Source: Polycladomyces abyssicola (GTDB lineage: Bacteria > Bacillota > Bacilli > Thermoactinomycetales > JIR-001). Taken from it: a DNA stretch of 64,000 bases. Position numbers and translations under genes: made by a program. The stretch is from contig NZ_AP024601.1 in NCBI RefSeq assembly GCF_018326425.1, positions 2,840,001 through 2,904,000 on the forward strand. Reading direction: 5' to 3'. This document shows, one piece after another, positions 16,322 through 24,251 of the stretch (its first letter is position 1; each line of letters begins with the position of its first letter). The notes under the pieces are model-generated. The model worked only from the letters and a program-made list of their open reading frames with translations. It was not told the origin of the DNA and made no database searches.

Positions 16322-16397
16322 TGGTGGAGCTGAGCGGGCTCGAACCGCCGACCTCTACACTGCCAGTGTAGCGCTCTCCCAGCTGAGCTACAGCCCC
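16322..16397 (-). tRNA. tRNA-Ala (anticodon GGC)
   Basis: The minus strand folds as a full cloverleaf: acceptor GGGGCTG/CAGCTCC with one G-U pair, anticodon stem CTACA/TGTAG around CTGGCAG, T loop GGTTCGAGCCC, and an encoded CCA. Confidence 0.95.
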
Positions 16398-16548
16398 GTG
16401 TTTTGAATTTGTCTCAACCGCTGACGAAGATTAGTTTATAACATGTCCATGAGAAAGTCAAGCACTTTTTTTCGGGTACCCGTAAACCAATCGAAAAACG
16501 TCAATGTCAGATGGAATGGCTTCCGCTTTCAGTATATCCCGATTCCAA

Positions 16549-16579
16549 CAAAAAAGTTCCCGGAGAAATCCCCGGGAAC
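16549..16579 (-). terminator. Terminator of the GH4 gene
   Basis: GTTCCCGG/CCGGGAAC followed on the minus strand by TTTTTTG, 10 bases after the stop. Confidence 0.85.
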
Positions 16580-16586
16580 GGATGAA

Positions 16587-17918
16587 TCAGGAAAACTGTG
16601 CCTCTTGGAAAAATTGGGGCAAATATGGTTTGTGCGCTTCCAACATTTCATCCAAAATTTGCTTCGCGATCGTGTCGGAAGGAAGGAGCGGATTGATCGT
16701 CATCGCCACCAGCGCCGTGCGATAGTCTCCCGTAACAGCGGCTTTACAAGCCACGCGTTCAAAGGATTTGATTTGCTGGACGAGACCGTTGACCGCAACG
16801 GGCAATTCTCCCACGGAGATCGGTACCGGCCCCTCTTTGGTGATCACGCAATTGACCTCAACGGCGGAATCATCCGGGATGCCGACGATCGCTCCGTTGT
16901 TTCTCACGTTGACCGGCTGGATGTCGCGTTTATCGTTGTAGATGGAGTTGATCAGGTTGCAGGCCGCATCACTGTAGTAGGCACCGCCCCGTTTTTCCAA
17001 TTGCGGCGGCTTCACCGCGAGATTGGGGTCCTTATACAGTTCAAACAGTTCCGCTTCCAGCTTTTTGACCACTTCGGCACGGGTTCCTTTTTCCTTTGCC
17101 GCAGCCAGCTCTTCTTCAAGCATCTTCTGCGTTTGGAAATAATAACGGTGGTACGGGCAAGGCAGTACTCCCAGGCCTTTGATAAAATCGGGCTCCCAGC
17201 CGAGATCGACGATCTTGCTCATGGTGACATTTGATTTTTCACCGCTGGTGATGAGATCGATCACCCGATCCGTCACCTTTTCACCGTCAAGATACACATC
17301 CAACCCGAACACCATGTGGTTGAGTCCCGCGAAATCGATATGCACGCGATCCGGGCTCACGTCGAGCAGTTTGGCTACGCCCATCCGCATGCCGATCGGA
17401 ACGTTGCACAGTCCCACCGCTTTTTTGATGTTGCTGTAACGGAGAATGGCTTCGGTCACCATGCCTGCGGGATTGGAAAAGTTGATCAGCCACGCGTCCG
17501 GGCACAGTTCCTCCATATCCTTGCAAATATCCAAAATGACCGGAATGGTGCGTAACGCCTTGAACAGCCCGCCCGGTCCGTTGGTCTCCTGACCGATGAC
17601 ACCATACTTCAACGGGATTCTTTCATCCAAAGCCCGCGCATCCAACAATCCCACACGCAATTGGGTAGTGACGAAATCGGCACCCCGAAGCGCCTCACGC
17701 CGATCCAGCGTCAGATGGATCTCAATAGGAACCCCGGCTTTTTTCACCATGCGTTTGGCCAGATTGCCCACGATATTCAACTTCTCTTTCCCTTCCGGGA
17801 TATCGACCATCCACAGTTCCCGTACCGGCAATTCGTCATACCGTTTGATCAACCCTTCCACCAGTTCCGGGGTGTAACTCGATCCTCCGCCGATGGTGAC
17901 GATTTTAATGCCTTTCAT
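16587..17918 (-). CDS. licH: Family 4 glycoside hydrolase (6-phospho-beta-glucosidase type)
   Basis: 443 residues; GGGAGG precedes the ATG. NAD+- and Mn2+-dependent GH4 enzymes cleave phosphorylated disaccharides by a redox mechanism. The dinucleotide-binding loop is [14 protein letters not shown]. The metal-binding Cys and His are in [11 protein letters not shown] and [10 protein letters not shown], and [12 protein letters not shown] is a family block. The sequence is closer to the LicH/CelF beta-glucosidase side than to the alpha-galactosidase or maltose-6-phosphate types, but specificity is inferred. No PTS or regulator gene adjoins it, which is unusual for licH. Confidence 0.85.
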   Translation of the reverse strand: MKGIKIVTIGGGSSYTPELVEGLIKRYDELPVRELWMVDIPEGKEKLNIVGNLAKRMVKKAGVPIEIHLTLDRREALRGADFVTTQLRVGLLDARALDERIPLKYGVIGQETNGPGGLFKALRTIPVILDICKDMEELCPDAWLINFSNPAGMVTEAILRYSNIKKAVGLCNVPIGMRMGVAKLLDVSPDRVHIDFAGLNHMVFGLDVYLDGEKVTDRVIDLITSGEKSNVTMSKIVDLGWEPDFIKGLGVLPCPYHRYYFQTQKMLEEELAAAKEKGTRAEVVKKLEAELFELYKDPNLAVKPPQLEKRGGAYYSDAACNLINSIYNDKRDIQPVNVRNNGAIVGIPDDSAVEVNCVITKEGPVPISVGELPVAVNGLVQQIKSFERVACKAAVTGDYRTALVAMTINPLLPSDTIAKQILDEMLEAHKPYLPQFFQEAQFS

Positions 17919-18159
17919 ACTTTCATCCTCCCATGAAGGAATGTTTCATACAAATCAACAAACTCGGCAGCCAAATCTCTGATGGTGACCCGCACTCATC
18001 CCCTCATCCGTCGGCCATTCCTTCAGCTTCTGAAACACGCGTTCCTTTCGTTTAAGGTTGGGATAACAGCGACTTCAATGGATATGGCAGTTGATTTTAA
18101 ATTTATTACTAATCTGACTATTTATAATATATCATGCACAGCCGTACGATTTTGTCATG
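17919..18159. other. Intergenic region without a gene
   Basis: Carries the ribosome site of the GH4 gene. An AT-rich stretch at 18070-18140 shows no recognisable frame. Confidence 0.5.
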
Positions 18160-18193
18160 ACGGAAAAGAAAAAGGACAGGGGAAGCCCTGACC
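18160..18193 (-). terminator. Minus-strand terminator beyond the IS605-end relic
   Basis: GGTCAGGG/CCCTGTCC (one mismatch) with a CTTC loop, followed by TTTTTCTTTTCC on the minus strand. It probably ends the glycosyltransferase transcript. Confidence 0.6.
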
Positions 18194-18264
18194 TTCTTTC
18201 GCAAATGTGCCGATGGATGCCTATTTCCGGTTATCGATGGACTCGTGAACAGTCTGACGGCTAT

Positions 18265-18505
18265 TCGTGACTTGCCCCACACGGCTAAAGCCGTGGGCTT
18301 CTCGCTTCATCTGGCGTGGCAACCCACATCCATCCACGATGGCTTCGTCCAAGCCTAGTGATTTTAGTTTATCGAGATTTCGCTCGCAAAGTAGTTTTAA
18401 GTGTTTTCGCACTTCTCTGCTTAATTGTACCAAAATTCTGTCGGACTTGCAAAAGGGCTTAAGCCCTCCCTCGTCCGACGCTCGCTTTCATCCCAAACCT
18501 GAAGG
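18265..18505 (-). mobile_element. IS605-type end relic or PATE/MITE joined to the glycosyltransferase gene
   Basis: 18265-18357 is the inverse of 5808-5905, the right end of the tnpB relic. It shares the block CTAGGCTTGGACGAAGCC, the GTGGATGGATGTGG...TTGCCACGCCAGATGAAGCG stretch, and the terminal GCCCACGGCTTTAGCCGTGTGG hairpin. No tnpB remains; the 60 bases before it are AT-rich. The sequence from 18421 to about 18505 supplies an odd C-terminus to the glycosyltransferase and may be the other end of the element. The left boundary is uncertain. Confidence 0.6.
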
Positions 18506-19692
18506 GCTGGGTTTTCCCGCTCGCTCTTTATAAAACGCAAAATCTCATCCACAGCTCGGCGATACCCTCCCGCCTCTCGCAACGTTTCACTGATGAGCCG
18601 ACTGTTTTGGGCAAACCGCGGGTCCGCCCAGATTTTTTCCGCTGATTCTCTGAGTACCGCCGGCGTCACCGTTGAAGGGTCGAGTACAATCCCCGCTCCA
18701 AGCTCTTTCACCCGATTTGCAACAAGGGGTTGATCGTTCACCAAGGGGATGATCAACAGCGGAACACCGTAGTACAAGCCTTCGTTGGTGCTGTTCATGC
18801 CACCGTGGGTGATAAACAGATCGGCGTGCTTCAACACCTCCAATTGCGGAACATAACGGCGAACGATGAAGTTGTCCGGAATCTCAAGCAACTCCTCCAT
18901 TGGTGTATGTTGGCCGATGGAGAGAATCACCGTAGTGTCCAGATCACGAAATGCTTCTATGCACTTGCGGTATAGTTCAACCTGATAATTCACAATCGTA
19001 CCCATGGATATATAGATGACACGACGGTCACCCTGTTTGCCGATGTGGATATCTAACATTTCGCAATCTTTTCGCGGGGCGATCGACGGACCGACAAATT
19101 TGACGCTGTCGTCGAATGCTTCCGCATCCGGGTGAAAATACCGGGATGTAAATACGAGCGTCATATCTCCGAATGAAGGAAAATTGCCCGGGTTCAAATC
19201 AACACCATACCGATCCGCCATTTTTTGTGTGAGTTTTTTCATCCCTTCCAACAGGCTTACCGCTCGCTCCCTACCGAACCGGGGTATTTCCTTCCAAACG
19301 AAAGTGGTGGAGAAAGCAATGCGGGGCAGGCCCAACACTTGGGCTATGATCATTCCCGGAATAAACATCATATCATACAGACAATAGTCAAACTGTTCTC
19401 CTTTCACTTTTTCAAGGATCTCCGGAGTGATTCTCTCCATAAAATCGAGCATTTTCGGAAACATTTCCCGCATCTTCTCCTGCAACTGATCCGATTGGAA
19501 ACGAGGGGAGTTGGCCAAGAAAGGCTCCTGGTACCCTCGGAAGTCAGCGCCGGTTTTTTCAATCCGTTCCCTGAACCTTTCCCCGCCGACATAGACTACC
19601 TCTTCACCCCGACGGATCAATTCTTCAACCAGTCCCACCGTCGGGTTGATATGGCCTTCTCCGGAAAAATTGACCAAAAGCGCCTTTGCCAT
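18421..19692 (-). CDS. MGT/YjiC-family glycosyltransferase with altered C-terminus
   Basis: 423 residues from the ATG giving MAKALLVNFSGEGHINPTVG, 8 bases after GGAGGT. GT-B fold transferase using UDP-sugar on small aglycones (YjiC, macrolide and flavonoid types). The N-terminal acceptor domain has GHINPT. The donor-binding signature near residue 310 is FITHGGMNSTNEGLYYGVPL followed by LIIPLVNDQP. The usual end of the family falls near EILRFIKSE. The 30 extra residues (from RENPALQVWDESERRTREGL) are polar and derive from the IS605-end relic, so the tail is probably acquired. It follows the P450 gene on the same strand, suggesting joint tailoring of one metabolite. Confidence 0.85.
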   Translation of the reverse strand: MAKALLVNFSGEGHINPTVGLVEELIRRGEEVVYVGGERFRERIEKTGADFRGYQEPFLANSPRFQSDQLQEKMREMFPKMLDFMERITPEILEKVKGEQFDYCLYDMMFIPGMIIAQVLGLPRIAFSTTFVWKEIPRFGRERAVSLLEGMKKLTQKMADRYGVDLNPGNFPSFGDMTLVFTSRYFHPDAEAFDDSVKFVGPSIAPRKDCEMLDIHIGKQGDRRVIYISMGTIVNYQVELYRKCIEAFRDLDTTVILSIGQHTPMEELLEIPDNFIVRRYVPQLEVLKHADLFITHGGMNSTNEGLYYGVPLLIIPLVNDQPLVANRVKELGAGIVLDPSTVTPAVLRESAEKIWADPRFAQNSRLISETLREAGGYRRAVDEILRFIKSERENPALQVWDESERRTREGLSPFASPTEFWYN

Positions 19693-19823
19693 CTGAATGA
19701 CCTCCATTGTCAAAATCAAAAACAAATACAGGGAAACGAATAAACCTTGTTATTCCGTCAAACAGTCCGTAATGGATCAATCGTATCTCCTCTGTTCATA
19801 CAATGTTGAGACCTTCGACGAAG

Positions 19824-19850
19824 AAAAGTCACCGGGTTCTCCGGCGACTT
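19824..19850 (-). terminator. Terminator between the P450 and glycosyltransferase genes
   Basis: AAGTCGCCGG/CCGGTGACTT with one mismatch, then TTCTTC on the minus strand. The plus strand also has a T6 run. Confidence 0.6.
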
Positions 19851-19856
19851 TTTTCC

Positions 19857-21077
19857 TCAAAATCGGACTGGTAATCGCATCAATCCTCTCATAAGGAAAT
19901 CCTCACGCCAGGGAAGGGATTTCTCGTCCAGATCCAGATGTAGTTCCGGCAGACGGTCGAGCAGGCGAGAGATGGCGATTTGCCCCTCCATCCTGGCGAG
20001 AGGAGCTCCCAGACAATAATGGATACCCTTGCCGAAAGCGATATGGGGATTGGGCTCGCGGGTGATGTCAAAAACATCGGGATCAGGAAAACGGCGTTCG
20101 TCCCGGTTTGCGGAACCGATGGAAACCAGGACCAGGTCTCCGTGTTGAAATGATTGTCCCCCGAAGGAAAAATCCTCACCGACCCATCGGTTGGTCGACA
20201 TCTCCACAGGGCTGTAGTAACGCAGGATTTCCTCCACCGCGGTCGTGATCAGTTGTCGCTCCCTACGTAAAAGTGCCATTTGCTCCGGATGTTGCAGCAA
20301 GGCGAGGACACCGTTTCCGATCAGGTTGACGGTGGTTTCATGTCCCGCGATGATGAGCAGAAACACCATGGAGTAAAGTTCCTTCTCACTGAGACGGTCC
20401 CCTTGTTCTTCCGCCGCCAATAAGCCGCTGATCAGGTCTTCCCGGGGATTACGCCGGCGTTCTTCGAAAAGCCTTCCCAGATAGTCTTGAAAGTCTTTCA
20501 TCTGGGAACGGATCTCTTCAAACCCCTCCGGCCGGTTGATCGTGGAGACAACCGCATTGGACCACTCCCGAAATCGATCGCGATCTTCCCGCGGGACACC
20601 CAGCATATCGCTGATAACAATGATGGGCAGGGGAAATGCATAATCTCGGATCAGATCCACCTCCCTGCCCGGTGAACTGACAATAGCGTCCAGCAAATCT
20701 TCCGCAATCTCCTCGATGCGTTCTCTCATTCGTTCAATCATCCTGGGGGTGAAAGCCTGTTGCACCAGATTCCGAAGGCGTGTATGATCCGGTGGGTCAG
20801 ATGAGAGCATATGATGCACAAATATTTGTAATTCCTTAGTAAGTCGGCGCAATATTTCTTTACCCTGGAATAGTTTCACATTTTTGAGCAATCGTTTCTC
20901 TGTCAGTGCCGCCTGAGCTTCATCATAACGGACGATGAGCCAAGCCGGTTCGTCCCAGGGCATCCGGATGCGGTGAATCGCTCCCCTTTCCCGCAGTTCC
21001 CGGTACACCTTCCAAGCATTAGACTTGAATTCGGGCGAAAAAAAATCCAGTGTAAGTAAACTTTCGGGATTAGGCAT
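19857..21077 (-). CDS. Cytochrome P450 (CYP107-like, class I bacterial)
   Basis: 406 residues from the ATG giving MPNPESLL; GAGGAG is 8 bases upstream. Soluble haem monooxygenase. I-helix oxygen-activating motif AGHETT, ExxR in VEEILRYYSPVE, and haem-binding loop AFGKGIHYCLGAPLARMEG with the Cys thiolate. BLASTable as CYP107-type by the SSDPPDHTRLRNLVQQAFTP block. No ferredoxin or reductase gene adjoins, so it must borrow redox partners. The next gene in the same direction is a glycosyltransferase, so an oxidise-then-glycosylate pathway is plausible. Confidence 0.92.
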   Translation of the reverse strand: MPNPESLLTLDFFSPEFKSNAWKVYRELRERGAIHRIRMPWDEPAWLIVRYDEAQAALTEKRLLKNVKLFQGKEILRRLTKELQIFVHHMLSSDPPDHTRLRNLVQQAFTPRMIERMRERIEEIAEDLLDAIVSSPGREVDLIRDYAFPLPIIVISDMLGVPREDRDRFREWSNAVVSTINRPEGFEEIRSQMKDFQDYLGRLFEERRRNPREDLISGLLAAEEQGDRLSEKELYSMVFLLIIAGHETTVNLIGNGVLALLQHPEQMALLRRERQLITTAVEEILRYYSPVEMSTNRWVGEDFSFGGQSFQHGDLVLVSIGSANRDERRFPDPDVFDITREPNPHIAFGKGIHYCLGAPLARMEGQIAISRLLDRLPELHLDLDEKSLPWREDFLMRGLMRLPVRF

Positions 21078-21301
21078 ATCTATTACTCCTCTCAAAGTGG
21101 TTGCTATTGTTGAATTCTACGCTAACTAATAAAATCCCTTCCCTAAAGTTTTTAGGTGGACAATTCGCTTTGACACAGTTATTCACATAACACTTAGAAT
21201 GCGCGGAACAATCTTTTATCAAATTTCAATATATTGTTTAATTATGTAAGCATAGTTTAATTGCACCTGTCCCATATCGCGTTGTTCATCATTCCAAGCC
21301 G
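21078..21301. other. Upstream region of the P450 gene
   Basis: AT-rich, no open frame recognised; presumably contains the P450 promoter, but no clear -35/-10 pair could be fixed. Confidence 0.4.
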
Positions 21302-21425
21302 CTGAATGTAAAAATAAAAAACCCATCCTACCGATTAGTAGTATGGGCTTTGGTGCTGAATGGAGGGACTCGCCCCCGACCCCTTCATTACGAGTGTAGT
21401 GCTCTGCCATGCATCCTCTAACCGC
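21302..21425 (-). pseudogene. tRNA-Thr pseudogene with its terminator
   Basis: The minus strand repeats the body of the intact tRNA-Thr at 23014-23090, including the anticodon arm with CTCGTAA, the variable loop and the TCAGCACCA end. The T loop has lost the TTC (GGGGGCGAGTCCC instead of GGGGGTTCGAGTCCC), the anticodon stem is mismatched, and the D arm and 5' acceptor strand are destroyed. A terminator (AGCCCATACTAC/GTAGGATGGGT then T6) follows, as after the real gene. A duplicated, dead copy. Confidence 0.75.
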
Positions 21426-21539
21426 AAGGAACAACCTCTGGAAAAAGGAGGTCGCATGTTATCGCCAAGATTCGTGCTATCAATAACCTGATCGACTACC
21501 CGGCGCCCATACAGACTCATGGATAATCAGCGGTGGTGC

Positions 21540-21994
21540 AGGGTATGAATGATGTCGTAAAGTACTCCGTGAATTTACGTTTTCAGTCTTTTCGCTTCGT
21601 CGCGATTGGCCCGAAAGAGGACCGCCACTGCCTAAGGCAAACGGTCGAGGTTTATCGGGTTGATGAGAATATGGCATTATTTGGTTATTCTTACAATCTC
21701 CCCTGTGCAGACGCATTGCGGCGCGAACATCCATACCCCGAACAGTGGACCCAGACCGTCGTAAAAGTCGCAACGGATATACGGATCGAGACTCTTCACT
21801 TCGCGGTCGGTTCGAAAGCGGATTGCCACTGCGTGCAGCAACCGGTCGAAGTTTCCTATTCGGGGGATCCCCTTTTTGGGGATCGACTGATACCGATTGA
21901 TTCTCCAGATTTGCAGATGGTTCAACAGACAGATCGTCTTTCCCTTTGTCAGCAATGGCGGGTGCTTTCGCTGAATTATCGGACTCAGAAGCAA
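21540..21994 (-). pseudogene. Two further degenerate YheC/YheD fragments in tandem
   Basis: On the minus strand two segments repeat parts of the fragment at 22071-22745. One (about 21994-21760) reads LLTKGKTICLLNHLQIWRIN then GNFDRLLHAVAIRFRTDREV, compared with LTKRQVVDLLNQLKDRKTYL and GYLDRLMYP...NHDEAKSL. The other (about 21660-21565) reads NLDRLP-stop-AVAVLFRANRDEAKRL. Stops and indels interrupt both. The DNA itself is visibly repeated (CTTCGTCGCGATTGGC... and CTTCGCGGTCGGTTCG...). No functional product. Confidence 0.6.
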
Positions 21995-22070
21995 GAATCT
22001 GGTCCAACATCCGACTATCTTGGCCCGAAACCGCTATTACTGACGTTGAACGATCTTCCGAGAATTCTTC

Positions 22071-22745
22071 TCAATCCGGGAAACCGGCAAGTGCCTTGGC
22101 GTATTTGAGGGGGCCGGTCAAAATTTCGCGGAGGAGATGGGTGTCACCCAACAGTTCCAGGAATTTGCAACCGTATTTTTTGTTGATCTCCAGGATCCAG
22201 ACTTTTCTGTTTCTATCAACCGTCGGGTCGATCGCCACGTCCCCATATAATCCAACGGACAAACGGTCCAGGGTATTGCAGACGTTACAGCAAACCTCGC
22301 GAATTTGCCTTTCGAGGCTTTTCGCTTCATCGTGGTTGAGCTGGTAAACCTTCTGGATGGCCTCGTCAGGGTACATCAACCGGTCCAAGTATCCTAGGTT
22401 GGTGACGATGCTACCTGCTTTGGCAATCCGAGCGACCATCCCTTTACAGGTCCATTGTTGCCGGCTGTCTTTTTGCATGTACACACGGAAGTCGACGGGA
22501 CTTTTTCCATATTTCATTTGAACCGCCTGCTGGATCAGATAGGTTTTCCGATCTTTCAGCTGGTTCAACAGATCGACCACCTGTCTCTTCGTAAGTATAG
22601 AAGCGGTCTTCCCCTCCCTGAAGCTGACCCGATACCGATCTCTCTTTTTTTGACGTGTACGATACCACGCCCATGTAAACCACGGGAAGGTTTCAAAAAA
22701 CACTTCCGTATTCCCCGAGGAACCGATCCAATTGCCGGATAACAG
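22071..22745 (-). pseudogene. YheC/YheD-family ATP-grasp protein, truncated and frameshifted
   Basis: The longest frame (from 22703) encodes the C-terminal half of a YheC/YheD spore-coat-associated ATP-grasp protein: YLIQQAVQ...SPVDFRVYMQKDSRQQW, then the metal-binding GDVAIDPTVDRNRKVWILEI followed by NKKYG. Upstream the protein is restored only by changing frame. IRQLDRFLGEYGSVF is followed in another frame by KPSRGLHGRGIVHVKK, the nucleotide-binding loop, then RDRYRVSF in the first frame again. The shifts fall at a 6-base run (22695-22700) and a 7-base run (22645-22651). The N-terminal about 200 residues are missing. Sequencing error at the homopolymers cannot be excluded, but the truncation is independent of it. 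Confidence 0.75.
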
Positions 22746-22828
22746 TAGATTGTCAGGTGGATATTGAGATCGTACTATCGAAAAATCAATTAACTGAACT
22801 ATGTTGTAACCTTAAATACCTTTCATAA

Positions 22829-22865
22829 CTAAAAAAGCCCACCCAAGAGCTTGTTTGGGCGAGCT
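22829..22865 (-). terminator. Minus-strand hairpin terminator
   Basis: GCCCAA/TTGGGTGGGC-type stem followed by TTTTTTAG on the minus strand, about 150 bases beyond the tRNA-Thr terminator. It may be the relic of another tRNA or gene end. Confidence 0.5.
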
Positions 22866-22981
22866 TTAGTGGCTAACGAAAAGTTATGGTGCAAGAAACC
22901 TATGCGAATGGAACTTTAGATGCCTAGAAAGAAAGTCCAAGACGTAACCAGACATTGATTTTAAAGTGAATATAACTAAAA

Positions 22982-23006
22982 AAGAACAGGTTGTCACCTG
23001 TTCTTT
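22982..23006. terminator. Terminator of tRNA-Thr (and ssrA)
   Basis: Perfect GAACAGGT/ACCTGTTC stem with a TGTC loop; TTCTTTTTT on the minus strand and TTTTTTC on the plus strand. Confidence 0.8.
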
Positions 23007-23013
23007 TTTCAAG

Positions 23014-23090
23014 TGGTGCTGATGGAGGGACTCGAACCCCCGACCCCTTCATTACGAGTGAAGTGCTCTACCAACTGAGCTACATCAGCA
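23014..23090 (-). tRNA. tRNA-Thr (anticodon CGT)
   Basis: Complete cloverleaf on the minus strand: acceptor TGCTGAT/ATCAGCA, D arm GCTCAGTTGGTAGAGC, anticodon arm CTTCA-CTCGTAA-TGAAG, T arm GGGGGTTCGAGTCCCTC, CCA encoded. Lies 8 bases downstream of ssrA and is probably co-transcribed with it. Confidence 0.95.
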
Positions 23091-23098
23091 TATGCATT

Positions 23099-23458
23099 TG
23101 GTGGAGGCGAGCGGAGTCGAACCGCTGTCCGAAGATATCGCCGCGTCAGCGTCTACGAGCGTAGTCACTGTATTGAGATCTCGTCCGTCGGACTGCCCAG
23201 TGACAGGCGTTCCTACGGACCAGTCACCTAGATTTCGCCAACCGGCCGGTGACGACTCCGGTTAGCTAGCCCGCTGAATTTGAGACCCAGCTTCACCACA
23301 CGGGCGATGGTGAAGTGGATCCTGGCTGGAATTAAGCAGCCAGAGCGTAGTTTTCTTGTTTGCCAGTTACATTTGGCCTTGCGTTTTTTACGAAGGACGC
23401 AACCCCTCGGCTCGCAGCTAACGCTCGATCTATCCCCGTCGAATCCCAAAACGCCCCC
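23099..23458 (-). ncRNA. ssrA: Transfer-messenger RNA (tmRNA)
   Basis: 360 bases with the tRNA-like ends paired (GGGGGCG at the 5' end, CGCCTCC plus encoded CCA at the 3' end). A tag frame at 23364-23332 reads GKQENYALAA-stop, giving the degradation tag (A)GKQENYALAA with the usual ALAA end. The 3' T arm GGTTCGACTCC is intact. It rescues stalled ribosomes with SmpB, encoded just upstream. Confidence 0.96.
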
Positions 23459-23577
23459 AGGATTCCGACGAGTCAGCTTTGTTTTGGCCAAGCTTCTACG
23501 GCCTTGACAGTTACTTATATTATCACCGATTTTACCCTTTGTAAAGGGGGAAATTTGATTTTGGAATAATTTTTTTG

Positions 23578-24045
23578 TTAACCCCGAATACGTTCCTTCA
23601 ATTGTCGCTGAATCTCGCGCTCGGCATCGCGTTTGGCAATAGCAGCGCGTTTGTCATACAGTTTCTTCCCTTTGGCTAACGCCAACTCCACTTTGGCAAA
23701 ACCGTTACGCAAGTGAATATCCAACGGCACCAGCGTATACCCTTTTTGCTGAGTAAGACCGATCAATTTGTTGATTTCCTGCTTGTGCAAGAGCAATTTG
23801 CGCTCCCGGGTGGGATCGTGGTTAAAACGGTTGCCCTGCTCATACGGGCTGATATGCATGTTGACCACGTACACTTCCCCGTCTTTGATGCGCGCGTAAC
23901 TGTCCTTCAGGTTGACCCGGCCCTGCCGGATCGACTTGATCTCGGTACCGGTGAGGACAATGCCTGCTTCCAGCGTCTCCTCGATGTGGTAGTCGTGGGT
24001 CGCCTTCTTGTTGCGTGCAATCACTTTTGTACCTTTTTTCGGCAT
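23578..24045 (-). CDS. smpB: SsrA-binding protein
   Basis: 155 residues from the ATG giving [20 protein letters not shown], 7 bases after AGGGGGTG; the longer frame has no ribosome site. The OB-fold core is recognisable by [20 protein letters not shown] and [20 protein letters not shown]. The basic C-terminal tail ([20 protein letters not shown]) enters the decoding site. Delivers tmRNA to stalled ribosomes. Lies between rnr and ssrA, the standard Bacillales order, and RNase R degrades the freed mRNA. Confidence 0.97.
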   Translation of the reverse strand: MPKKGTKVIARNKKATHDYHIEETLEAGIVLTGTEIKSIRQGRVNLKDSYARIKDGEVYVVNMHISPYEQGNRFNHDPTRERKLLLHKQEINKLIGLTQQKGYTLVPLDIHLRNGFAKVELALAKGKKLYDKRAAIAKRDAEREIQRQLKERIRG

Positions 24046-24251
24046 TGTGCTCACCCCCTGCGCGCATGAAAAAGTAGCAATTATCATTGTAACAATCAAT
24101 CCGATGAATCGTCAACTCTTTTTTAAACGCAGGAAGATCAAAGCATCCCCCGAACAGACCGGAACAACGGGGAGGTACTCTCCGTCATTCCGGTCGATAT
24201 CTATTTTGTCCGTATCAGGGTCATGACATCGCTAAACCAGAAACGACTACT

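Noticed and set aside
21533-22108. 191-codon plus-strand frame
   Set aside because: The repeated DNA makes sense only on the minus strand, as decayed YheC/D fragments.
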